From contig NZ_JAPEOQ010000001.1 of assembly GCF_026341035.1 (NCBI RefSeq), positions 3,844,001 to 3,908,000 on the forward strand: DNA of 64,000 nt, written 5' to 3'. Under the pieces are notes generated by a model, which saw only the letters and a list, made by a program, of their open reading frames with translations, had not been told where the DNA came from and searched no databases. A program made the position numbers and the translations under genes. Positions 45,736 through 53,330 of the stretch are shown here, one piece after another; the first letter of the stretch is position 1, and the number at the start of each line of letters is the position of its first letter. The DNA comes from Streptomyces sp. NBC_01016 (GTDB taxonomy: Bacteria > Actinomycetota > Actinomycetes > Streptomycetales > Streptomycetaceae).

Positions 45736-47058
45736 TCAGTGCTCGTGTTCCCCGGTGTCGCGCTTCGCGCCCGGCGTCCACTTCTGCGCGGACTCTCCGT
45801 TGAGGTCCCACACCACCTTGCCGTCGCGGACGGTCAGTTGAGTGGTGAGCTTGCGGCTGCCGTCGATCCGGTAGCCGAAGCTGTCGACGTAGCCGAACCT
45901 CCCCTTGTCGAGGGAGAACAGGGCCAGGTCGGCCGGCGCGCCGACCGAGAGATTGCCCAAGTCGGAGCGGCCGACGGCCTTCGCGGGCTTCCAGGTGGAG
46001 GCCGCGACCACGTCCTTCAGTGGCATGCCGAGCGTGAGGAACTTGCCCATGATGTTCGGCATGTCCTTCATGCCCGCGTTCATGCTGGTGATGTGCAGAT
46101 CGGTGGAGATGGTGTCGGGCGCGAAGCTCTCCTTCATCGCCTCGACGGCCACGTCCCAGCTGAAGCTGCCGCCGCCGTGCCCGACGTCGAACAGCACACC
46201 GCGGTCCCGGCCCTTGTGCAGGCCCGAATTGAGCTTGCCGCTGTCGAGCAGCTCGTTGCGCAGGCCCGAATACACATGCGAGTAGATGTCGCCGGGGCGC
46301 AGCTTCTCGCCGAGGAGCTGCTCGATCGGCCGCTCGGGGTGGTTGGCGCCGAAGTCGACCATGACGGGGAGGTCCGCCTTGTCGCCCGCCGCGACCGCGT
46401 TGTCGACGGCGGCCCAGTCCTTGCCCTCGTAGTGCGCGGTCTTGATGCCGACGACGGTGTCCGGGTACTCGGCCGCCTTCTCGGCCGCGGGCCCCGGCTT
46501 CATGTCGCTGACGTCCTGCTCGACCTTGGCGCCGCCCATGCCCTTGCCGACGATGTTGAGGAACGCGAGGACACGGGTCTGCGACCGGTCGATGATGTTC
46601 TTCTTGAACAGTTCGAAGTTCGCCGCTCCCGAGGAACCCGCGTCCACCGCCGTGGTGACACCGGTGCGGAACGTGAAGCCGTCGGGCGACACCCCGTTCT
46701 TGCCGTTCGCGTAGTCGTCCTCGGGGCCCGGGAACAGGTGGGCGTGCAGATCGATGAGGCCGGGAGTGAGGTACTGGCCCGCCGCGTCGACCTTCTGTTT
46801 CGCGGCGGAGGCGTCGATGTCCCTCGCCACCTTCGCGATCTTCCCGCCCTTGACCGCGACGTCGCGGACCGCGTCCACGTGGTTCTTCGGGTCGATGACA
46901 TGGCCGCGCTCGATCACCAGGTCGTAGGCCTCGGCCTTCTCGGCGGAAGGGGCCGAAGGTGTCGAGGCGCCCGCCGTCGCCGCGCCGAGCACCAGCGTCA
47001 GCGCCGCCGGGAGCACCAGCCAGTGGGCCCGCTGTCTTATGTCCTGTCCTACGTTCAT
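45736..47058 (-). CDS. exported amidohydrolase/deacetylase, EF_0837/Atu3266-like
   Basis: 440 aa. The N-terminus has basic residues followed by AHWLVLPAALTLVLGAATAG and an Ala-Ser-rich end, a probable Sec signal peptide (about 1-33). The metal site is visible: DLHAHLFPG, a Lys in VVGIKTAHYEGKDW (carboxylated-Lys position), His in DFGANHPE and IYSHVYSG, and Asp in ISTDLHITS. Cytosolic relatives deacetylate N-acetyl amino acid-like or D-lactate/acetyl substrates and are encoded next to SelA-like PLP enzymes. Here it is the third gene of an operon whose other two products are Tat-exported, so the whole set acts outside the cytosol. Confidence 0.85.
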   Translation of the reverse strand: MNVGQDIRQRAHWLVLPAALTLVLGAATAGASTPSAPSAEKAEAYDLVIERGHVIDPKNHVDAVRDVAVKGGKIAKVARDIDASAAKQKVDAAGQYLTPGLIDLHAHLFPGPEDDYANGKNGVSPDGFTFRTGVTTAVDAGSSGAANFELFKKNIIDRSQTRVLAFLNIVGKGMGGAKVEQDVSDMKPGPAAEKAAEYPDTVVGIKTAHYEGKDWAAVDNAVAAGDKADLPVMVDFGANHPERPIEQLLGEKLRPGDIYSHVYSGLRNELLDSGKLNSGLHKGRDRGVLFDVGHGGGSFSWDVAVEAMKESFAPDTISTDLHITSMNAGMKDMPNIMGKFLTLGMPLKDVVAASTWKPAKAVGRSDLGNLSVGAPADLALFSLDKGRFGYVDSFGYRIDGSRKLTTQLTVRDGKVVWDLNGESAQKWTPGAKRDTGEHEH

Positions 47059-47093
47059 GAAACCTCCCTCGTCGTTCGGTGCGGTGAGCCGAC

Positions 47094-47585
47094 TCAGATG
47101 ACGGCGATGCAGTCGATCTCGACCAGCGAGTCGCCCGGGATGCCGGCCGCCGCCGCGATCGTGGTGCGCACGCCCGGTTCCGGGCCCCAGCGGCCGAGAA
47201 AGACCTCGTTCATCCCGTCGTAGTCGTCGAGGGTGTTCAGATAGACGTTGATCTTGAGGACCTTCTTCATCGAGGAGCCCACGGACTCCAGATAGCGCTC
47301 CACCTCGTTCAGCACGTGGTCGGTGTGCGCGCGGATGTCGCCCTCGAAGTGGGCGCCGATACCGGAGATGAAGACCATCGAGCCGTACGTGACGATGGGG
47401 CTGAACAGGGGGTTCTCCGGCGGCTCCGCGCCGTCCGGGTAGTGCACCTCCTTGCGCGGCTTGCCCGGCCGGCCGTGCTGGGCGTCGGCCGCCGAGGCCG
47501 TGCCCGCTCCCGCCACGGCCGGTACGGCGGCGACGGCCGCCACTGCGGGAGCCCTGCGGATGAAGTCCCGTCGGTTCGAGGTCAC
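47094..47585 (-). CDS. Tat-exported RidA-family protein
   Basis: 163 aa. The N-terminus NRRDFIRRAPAVAAVAAVPA is a twin-arginine signal with likely cleavage after ASA near residue 33. The mature part is a complete RidA/YjgF domain: NPLFSPIVTYGSMVFISG, DIRAHTDHVLNEVERYLESV, INVYLNTLDDYDGMNEVF and GVRTTIAAAAGIPGDSLVEID, with the active-site Arg retained in the VRT position. RidA hydrolyses enamine/imine intermediates such as 2-aminoacrylate made by PLP enzymes. An exported RidA directly after an exported PLP enzyme is unusual. Confidence 0.88.
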   Translation of the reverse strand: MTSNRRDFIRRAPAVAAVAAVPAVAGAGTASAADAQHGRPGKPRKEVHYPDGAEPPENPLFSPIVTYGSMVFISGIGAHFEGDIRAHTDHVLNEVERYLESVGSSMKKVLKINVYLNTLDDYDGMNEVFLGRWGPEPGVRTTIAAAAGIPGDSLVEIDCIAVI

Positions 47586-47630
47586 GCGTCCTCCGATGAA
47601 GGGGTGATCGGGTGGGGTGGTGGTGCTCTT

Positions 47631-47702
47631 CAGGTGCTCAGGTGCTCAGGTGCTCAGGTGCTCAAGTGCTCAGGCGCTCAGGTACTCAAGTGCTCAGGTC
47701 TT
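47631..47702. repeat. nine tandem 8-bp repeats (CAGGTGCT)
   Basis: CAGGTGCT is repeated nine times, the first four exactly and the later ones with one or two changes. The array fills the gap between ridA and the PLP gene and runs over the PLP stop codon at 47694-47696. Octamer arrays are prone to copy-number slippage and here could change the spacing to ridA or the last codons of the PLP enzyme. Confidence 0.85.
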
Positions 47703-49286
47703 ACGGGTCGCCTTCCAACTGCCCTTGAGGTACTCGCCCAGATCGACGCTCCCGCTCATCGCGTCGCCGGTGAGCTTCCCGGTGAAGGTGTAGGAGAGGG
47801 AGTCGCCGTGCTCCTCCCCGTACGAGCTGCTCACCGTCACCTCGTCGGCGCTTACGGAGCCCGTGGCGGAGCGCGAGACGAAGTCGCCGCGGTGGGTGCC
47901 GGTGAGTTTCGCGCCGTCCTGCTTGAGCGTCAGCTGGTGCGCGCTGGAGGCACCGGCCGCGTAGGTGATTTCCAGGGACCAGGTGCCGCTCGCGTCGACG
48001 GAGGGCGGCTTCGGCTTCGCGGGGGCCGGGGGCGGGTTCTTGAGCCGCTTGACGATGTGGTCGGCGATGGTCTTCTCGTCGCCGGGTTCCAGCATGTACG
48101 GGGTGACGGCCAGGCCAGAGAGCGCCGGATCCTTGCTGCTCGCCGGGTTGATGGCGATGCGCGGCTCGCCCTCCCACAGGGCGTCGACGATCGTCTGCCC
48201 GACGACGCCACGCTTCTTCGCGTCCCAGAACAGGTTGAGCGTCGGTGTGCGGTTGGACAGGCCCTCCGGCTGGACGAGTTCGGAGGTGACACCGGGGACC
48301 GCGGCGGAGACCCGCTTGGCGATGGTCCTCAGCCATGAGGTCCACTTCGCGTACTCGGCCTTGTGGTCGCGGCGCACCCACATCTCGACGGCCGCGAGCA
48401 TGCCCATGACCTCTTCCTTGCCGACCTTGAAGCCGCGGGCGTAGCCGTGGTGCGGCGCGCTGTGCACCCACGCGGCGCGCACCAGGTCCTTCCGGCCGAG
48501 CAGGATGCCCGCCGACTGCGGTCCCCGCAGCGCCTTGCCGCCGCTGTACGCGACGAGGTCGGCGCCGCGCTCCAGATGGACGTTGGGGATGGTGAGGACC
48601 TCGGCGGCGGCGTCGACCAGGACCGGCACGTCCTTCGCGTGCGCGAGCTCGGCGATGGTCTTCAGGTCCAGCTCGCTCTCGTCGACCCGTGGCATCGCGA
48701 AGACGTACACGAGCGCGGTCTGCGGGCCGAGCGCCGCCTTCATCTCCTCGCGCGTCGCCACCTCGACGACCTTCAGGCCGACGGCGCTGATGGCGGCCTC
48801 GTACACGTTCCGGGAGTGCTTGGGGATGACGGCCTCGGTCTTGGTGAAGCCGCTCAAGTTGGGGATCTGGATGTGCAGGTCCGGGTTGCCGCCCGCCGTG
48901 CAGGCCGCGGACGCGTGGGTCAGGGCGGCCGAGCAGCCGGAGCTGACCATGCCGAACTCGGCGCCTGTCAGCTCGCCGAGCCGTCTGCCGACGCCGTCGG
49001 CCAGCTCGTCCAGCTGCACGTACTGGCGGGACGCCGCGTCGATGGCCTCGCGCACCTCCGGCAGGATCAGCGAACCGCTCAGGACGGTGTAGGTGCCACG
49101 GCCGTTGATGAGGGGGCGTACGCCGATGTGCTCGTAGCCGCCCTTCTTCGGTGCGGCGCTGCTCTTCGGTGCGGCCCCGTCGGCCGCCACCGCCTCTCCC
49201 GCGAACAGCGGGCCGAGCGCGAGCGCCCCGCCGGCCGCTGCGCTGCGCCCGAGCATCGCCCGACGTGTGACTGGGTCAGTACGCAT
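47694..49286 (-). CDS. Tat-exported SelA/DgaE-like PLP enzyme with C-terminal beta domain
   Basis: 530 aa from ATG 49286 (GAGGG upstream). Residues ~1-35 are a Tat signal (TRRAMLGRSAAAGGALALG). The central part is a fold-type I PLP enzyme of the SelA/D-glucosaminate-6-phosphate ammonia-lyase group: INGRGTYTVLSGSLILPEV, VSSGCSAALTHASAACTAG, VLVDAAAEV and the PLP lysine in AYSGGKALRGPQ (Lys251). From ~418 a Pro-rich linker (PPPAPAKPKPPS) leads to a ~97-residue beta domain opening GTWSLEITY with LTLKQDGAKLTGT, lipocalin-like in pattern. First gene of the operon with ridA and the amidohydrolase. Substrate unknown; ammonia elimination from an amino acid or amino sugar acid is inferred. Confidence 0.85.
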   Translation of the reverse strand: MRTDPVTRRAMLGRSAAAGGALALGPLFAGEAVAADGAAPKSSAAPKKGGYEHIGVRPLINGRGTYTVLSGSLILPEVREAIDAASRQYVQLDELADGVGRRLGELTGAEFGMVSSGCSAALTHASAACTAGGNPDLHIQIPNLSGFTKTEAVIPKHSRNVYEAAISAVGLKVVEVATREEMKAALGPQTALVYVFAMPRVDESELDLKTIAELAHAKDVPVLVDAAAEVLTIPNVHLERGADLVAYSGGKALRGPQSAGILLGRKDLVRAAWVHSAPHHGYARGFKVGKEEVMGMLAAVEMWVRRDHKAEYAKWTSWLRTIAKRVSAAVPGVTSELVQPEGLSNRTPTLNLFWDAKKRGVVGQTIVDALWEGEPRIAINPASSKDPALSGLAVTPYMLEPGDEKTIADHIVKRLKNPPPAPAKPKPPSVDASGTWSLEITYAAGASSAHQLTLKQDGAKLTGTHRGDFVSRSATGSVSADEVTVSSSYGEEHGDSLSYTFTGKLTGDAMSGSVDLGEYLKGSWKATRKT

Positions 49287-49352
49287 CCGAACCCTCAACT
49301 TCCGCCTCGTTGACCGGTGTTGGACACACGCTAGGAACGCCGCCGCCCGGCG

Positions 49353-50360
49353 TTAAGCGCGTCGTGCTGATGCGGGTATTCGCAACTTGGATGAACCGCG
49401 GGAGGTGCCACCTGTGCCGCCTGTCTCACCCGTCAGGTCCCGCGTGCCGGGCGGCGCCTCCGAAGCCTCGATCTCGCGCAGCAGCGTGCGCGCGGGCGGG
49501 GTGAGCGGCCGGGTGGTGGACCAGTGCACCGCGACCCTCCGCCCGCAGGGCACGTCGAGTTTGCGGGCCACGACGCCGGAGGTGTCCGCGGTGGCGACGG
49601 CGAGGAGGTTGGTGACACCGATGCCGAGGCCGCTGCGGACCAGCGAGATGAGGGTCTGCGGCTGGTTGGTGGCCTGTACGGCGTTGGGTTCGAGGCCGCG
49701 TTCGCTGAAGGCGCGGTACGTCTCGAAGCCCATGGCCTCGGACGAGCCGAGCCGGCCGATGGTGATCAGGGGGTGCGCGGCCACCGCGGCGAGCGGCAGC
49801 GGCTCCGGCAGTTCGGCCAGCAGATGGTCGGGCGGGTGGACCGCGATCAGGCCCTCCCACCACAGCGGCCGAGACTCCACCGAAGGGCCCGGTGGAGGTG
49901 CCATCGGGCGCAGGCAGATGTCCACCTCGCCGCTGGCCAGCGCCGCGTCGAGCTCCAGGGTGGACCGCTCGACCAGGACGACTTTGATGGCGGGACGCGT
50001 ACGGGACATGCGTTCAAGGAGCTGCGGCACGAACGCCACGCTGGCGCTCGGGTAGCTGCCCAGCGTCACCACGCCGCGCGCGGCGCCGCGGTACCCGGCC
50101 ATCGCGGCCTCGGCCCCGGCGAGCCGGCGCAGGATGGCGCGCGCGTGCTCGGCGAGGACCGCGCCCGCGTCGGTGGGTGTCACCGGACGCCGGTCACGGT
50201 CGAACAGCGGCACCCCCGCCTCCCGTTCGAGGGCGGCGACATGCATGCTCACGCGCGGCTGGGAGCGGTGGGTCAGCTCGGCCGCCGCACTGAAGCTGCC
50301 GGTGTCCACGACGCCGAGGAAGGAGACGAGCCATTCGAGACGCAGATCGGAACGGAGCAT
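49353..50360 (-). CDS. LysR-family regulator, paralogue of 56188-57171
   Basis: 335 aa. The helix-turn-helix (FLGVVDTGSFSAAAELTHRSQPRVSMHVAALERE) and effector domain are typical. The segment ATNQPQTLISLVRSGLGIGVTN is nearly identical to one in the LysR encoded at 56188-57171, so the two are paralogues. It ends in a Gly/Thr/Ser-rich tail of ~25 residues. The stop lies 66 bases before the start of the PLP enzyme on the same strand, so it may be co-transcribed with and control the exported-enzyme operon, or control the sulfonate-type ABC genes upstream. Confidence 0.87.
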   Translation of the reverse strand: MLRSDLRLEWLVSFLGVVDTGSFSAAAELTHRSQPRVSMHVAALEREAGVPLFDRDRRPVTPTDAGAVLAEHARAILRRLAGAEAAMAGYRGAARGVVTLGSYPSASVAFVPQLLERMSRTRPAIKVVLVERSTLELDAALASGEVDICLRPMAPPPGPSVESRPLWWEGLIAVHPPDHLLAELPEPLPLAAVAAHPLITIGRLGSSEAMGFETYRAFSERGLEPNAVQATNQPQTLISLVRSGLGIGVTNLLAVATADTSGVVARKLDVPCGRRVAVHWSTTRPLTPPARTLLREIEASEAPPGTRDLTGETGGTGGTSRGSSKLRIPASARRA

Positions 50361-50479
50361 GCCTCTCGTCTACCGTCGCCCGTGTGCCACGGACCAGACA
50401 GGACCGCCTTTCAGAGGAGGGCCGATACGGTTTCCGAATAGCGTGCGCAGCCGTGAACCCGCTTGATTGGCAGGCGAGT

Positions 50480-50836
50480 TCAGCGCGGCGCCCCCGCCGG
50501 TGCCTCGATGTGCTCGATCCAGTACACGCGGGTCAGCGCGTCCACCCCGGCCGGTGCCACCCCGCGCAGATGCACCACGTCGCCGTCCGTGCCGGCGATG
50601 CGGCCGTGCTTCTGCAATTGCAGGATGTGGTAGCGCTCGGGCTTGAAGCCGAGTTCGACGTCGACGGCGAACCTGCCCCGGGGATCGCGGAGTTCGCCGA
50701 CTCCGGGGGCGACCTTTCCGGTGGCCTGCACGCTCAGCCACGCCTGGTAGACGATCACAAGGAGAACGACGATCGCGATCTTGCGCAGCGTGGGACTCTT
50801 CGCGGTTCTACGGAGAAGTGACGACGTCGGTGGCAC
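50480..50836 (-). CDS. small membrane-anchored protein of unknown function
   Basis: 118 aa from GTG 50836, which overlaps the ATPase gene by 29 bases. One membrane helix (IAIVVLLVIVYQAWLSV, about residues 20-36) leaves a C-terminal ~80-residue soluble part, probably outside, with ELRDPRGRFAVDVELGFKPE and HILQLQKHGRI. No known domain was recognised. Its position as last gene of the ABC transporter operon suggests a link to that transporter, but nothing in the sequence shows its job. A later start cannot be excluded. Confidence 0.6.
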   Translation of the reverse strand: MPPTSSLLRRTAKSPTLRKIAIVVLLVIVYQAWLSVQATGKVAPGVGELRDPRGRFAVDVELGFKPERYHILQLQKHGRIAGTDGDVVHLRGVAPAGVDALTRVYWIEHIEAPAGAPR

Positions 50837-51611
50837 CGTCCTCAGCTCCTTCCCCTGCCAGCAGCGCGTTGACCCGGTTCACCGTGGCCCGGAACTCCGG
50901 CAGGGCCACCGCGGTGTCCCAGCGCCGGGGTCGGGGCAGCTCCACGTCGACGATCTCCCTGACCCGGCTGGGGCGCCGGGAGAGCACCACGACGCGGTCG
51001 GAGAGGAACACCGCCTCGTCGACGTCGTGGGTGACGAAGAAGACCGTCGGGCGGCGGGACTCGAAGATGCCGGTGAGGTCTTCTTGCAGCTTGCGCCGGG
51101 TCTGCGCGTCGATGGAGGCGAACGGCTCGTCCATGAGCATCACCGCCGGTTCGTTGGCGAGCACGCGGGCCACGCCGAGCCGCTGCTGCATGCCGCCGGA
51201 CAGCTCGTGCGGATAGCGGTGCTCGAAGCCGCCGAGGCCGACCAGGTCGAGGAACTCCCGTGCACGGGCGGCGCGTTCGGCCTTCGGGACCCCGCGCATG
51301 CGCGGACCGAAGGACACATTGCCGAGCACCGTCTTCCACGGGAAGAGCGCATGGCTCTGGAACACCACGCCCCGGTCGGGTCCCGGGCCGTGCACGGGCG
51401 CGCCGTCCACGGACACCGTGCCGCCGCTCGCCTCGACGAAGCCGGCGACGATGTTCAGGACCGTCGTCTTGCCGCAGCCGCTCGGGCCGAGGACCGACAC
51501 GAACTCGCCCTGTTGGACGCCGAAGGAGACGTCGTCGATGGCCGTGACCTCCTCGCCGCTGTAGTCGTCGGCGTAGGCCTTGCGCAGTTTGCTGATCTCC
51601 AGAGCGGTCAT
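50808..51611 (-). CDS. taurine/sulfonate/nitrate-type ABC transporter ATPase
   Basis: 267 aa from ATG 51611 with GGGAG upstream. Walker A GPSGCGKTT, Q-loop FQSHALFPWKTV, signature LSGGMQQRLGVARVLA, Walker B VMLMDEPFASID, switch FVTHDVDEAVFLSDR, all typical for the SsuB/TauB/NrtD family, including the C-terminal LSRRPSRVREIVDVELPRPR. It energises the two permeases encoded upstream. Confidence 0.92.
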   Translation of the reverse strand: MTALEISKLRKAYADDYSGEEVTAIDDVSFGVQQGEFVSVLGPSGCGKTTVLNIVAGFVEASGGTVSVDGAPVHGPGPDRGVVFQSHALFPWKTVLGNVSFGPRMRGVPKAERAARAREFLDLVGLGGFEHRYPHELSGGMQQRLGVARVLANEPAVMLMDEPFASIDAQTRRKLQEDLTGIFESRRPTVFFVTHDVDEAVFLSDRVVVLSRRPSRVREIVDVELPRPRRWDTAVALPEFRATVNRVNALLAGEGAEDGATDVVTSP

Positions 51612-51648
51612 GAGTCGTTCTCCCACCAGCTCATCCGTCGGCCGCCGA

Positions 51649-52473
51649 TCACCCGTCGGCCTCCAACCTGCGTACCATTCCCCAGCGTTCGACGGTCGCC
51701 CGCTCGAACGGGGCCAGAATCAGCGCGTCCAGCGCGTACCAGAGCGCGCCGAGCACGACCATGCCGAGGAACACCTGACTGATGTCACCCACCCGGCGCG
51801 CGTCGAACATCATGTAGCCGATGCCGCTGGTGCCGACGATGATCTCGGCGGCCACCAGCGCCCGCCAGCCGTAGCCGAGCCCGGTGCGGATACCGCCCGC
51901 CACCGACGGCAGCGAACCCGGCACGATCACCTCGACGAACACCCGCCACCGCCCGGCCCCCAGGCTGCGCGCCGCCCGCACCAGCTCGCGGGGCACCTGC
52001 TCGACACCCGCGACGACGCTCAGCATCAGCGGGAAGACGATGGTGTAGACGATCACGAAGGTGACGGCGGTCAGGCTGAAGCCGAACCACACGATGACGA
52101 TCGGCAGCCACGCGATGTCCGCGATCGCCTGGAAGAACAGCAGGATCGGCCAGAAGAACCGGCGCAGCCGCCCGATCATCGCCACCGCGAAGCCCAGTGG
52201 CAGGCCGATGAGCAGCCCGAACCCGACGCCGTACGCGAGGCGGGTCAGGGAGTCGGAGAGATAGCCCGGCAGGATGCCCTTCTCCAGGAGGCCGCCGAGC
52301 GTCGCGAGCACGGTGCCGGGTCCCGCGAAGAACGACCGGGGGAACACCTCGAACTCGGCGAGCAGCCACCACACCGCGACGACCGGCACGAACGGGCCGA
52401 GCGTACGGACCGTGCCGCTGCGCAACAGGCGACGCCACACGGGCATGGTGGGCGCCGTGGACAGTGCGGCCAT
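51649..52473 (-). CDS. taurine/sulfonate-type ABC permease A
   Basis: 274 aa with about six membrane helices and the contact loop RELVRAARSLGAGRWRVFVEVIVPGSLPSVAGGIRTGLGYGWRALVAAE typical of SsuC/TauC. Its ATG shares a base with the stop of a second, different permease. Both copies lie between one binding protein and one ATPase, so they probably form a heterodimeric channel, whereas most family members use one permease twice. Confidence 0.9.
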   Translation of the reverse strand: MAALSTAPTMPVWRRLLRSGTVRTLGPFVPVVAVWWLLAEFEVFPRSFFAGPGTVLATLGGLLEKGILPGYLSDSLTRLAYGVGFGLLIGLPLGFAVAMIGRLRRFFWPILLFFQAIADIAWLPIVIVWFGFSLTAVTFVIVYTIVFPLMLSVVAGVEQVPRELVRAARSLGAGRWRVFVEVIVPGSLPSVAGGIRTGLGYGWRALVAAEIIVGTSGIGYMMFDARRVGDISQVFLGMVVLGALWYALDALILAPFERATVERWGMVRRLEADG

Positions 52474-53330
52474 CAGCGGTTCACCCCCGTCATGCCCCAG
52501 CGCTCCACGGTCCGCCGTTCGAGCGGCGCGAGCAGCAGCCGGTCCATCAGCAGCCACAGCACCCCGATGATCACCATCGAGGCGATGATGACGTCGGTGC
52601 GGAAGTACTTCTGCGCCTGGAACAGCGCATAGCCGAGGCCCGCGCTGCCCGCGATGATCTCGGCGGCGACCAGCCCGCGCCAGCCGTAACCGAGCCCCAC
52701 GCGCAGCCCGGTGACGATGCTCGGCAGGGCGCCCGGCAGCAGGATCTCCCAGAACATCCGCAGCCGACTCGTCCCCAACGACCGCGCCGCGCGCAGCAGT
52801 TGGACCGGGATCTGACGCACGCCCAGCATCGCGTTGTACGTCAGCGCGAAGAACATCGCGTTCCACACGATGAAGATCACCGCGCGGTCGCCGTAGCCGA
52901 ACCACAGCGTCGCCACCGGGATCCACGCGATGCCCGCGAGCGCCACAGAGAACCGCAGCAGCGGAGCGAAGAACGCGGACAGCGCACGGCTCGACCCGAG
53001 GGCGATGCCGAAGGGGAGCGCGGTGACCAGCGCGAGCACGATCCCGAGGCCCATCCGCCGCAGGCTCGCGCCCAGGTGCCGGGCCAGATCGCCGCTCGCC
53101 GCCATGTCACCGAGCGCCCGGGCCACGTCGGTCACCTGCGGGAACACCCGCAGCGGCGTCCCCGTGACGGCCACCGCCACGGCCCACGCGAGCGCGAGCA
53201 CGGCGAGCGGCCCGAGGAACCAGAGCGCGCGGCCGAGGCGGGATCCGCGTCGCTTGCGGGGCTTTCGCGCGTGGCGCGGCGGGGCGGCCGCCGGGCGCGC
53301 GAGAGCCACCTTCGTCGTCGGCGGGGTCAC
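52473..53330 (-). CDS. taurine/sulfonate-type ABC permease B
   Basis: 285 aa; a ~30-residue basic Pro/Ala-rich N-terminus precedes the first helix (ALWFLGPLAVLALAWAVAVA). The contact loop VQLLRAARSLGTSRLRMFWEILLPGALPSIVTGLRVGLGYGWRGLVAAE parallels that of permease A but the proteins differ elsewhere. The start overlaps the binding protein stop (ATGA). Confidence 0.9.
   Translation of the reverse strand: MTPPTTKVALARPAAAPPRHARKPRKRRGSRLGRALWFLGPLAVLALAWAVAVAVTGTPLRVFPQVTDVARALGDMAASGDLARHLGASLRRMGLGIVLALVTALPFGIALGSSRALSAFFAPLLRFSVALAGIAWIPVATLWFGYGDRAVIFIVWNAMFFALTYNAMLGVRQIPVQLLRAARSLGTSRLRMFWEILLPGALPSIVTGLRVGLGYGWRGLVAAEIIAGSAGLGYALFQAQKYFRTDVIIASMVIIGVLWLLMDRLLLAPLERRTVERWGMTGVNR

Noticed and set aside
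47631..47702. CRISPR-like or origin iterons
   Set aside because: The 8-bp units have no spacers and no replication gene is near; a simple tandem repeat explains it.
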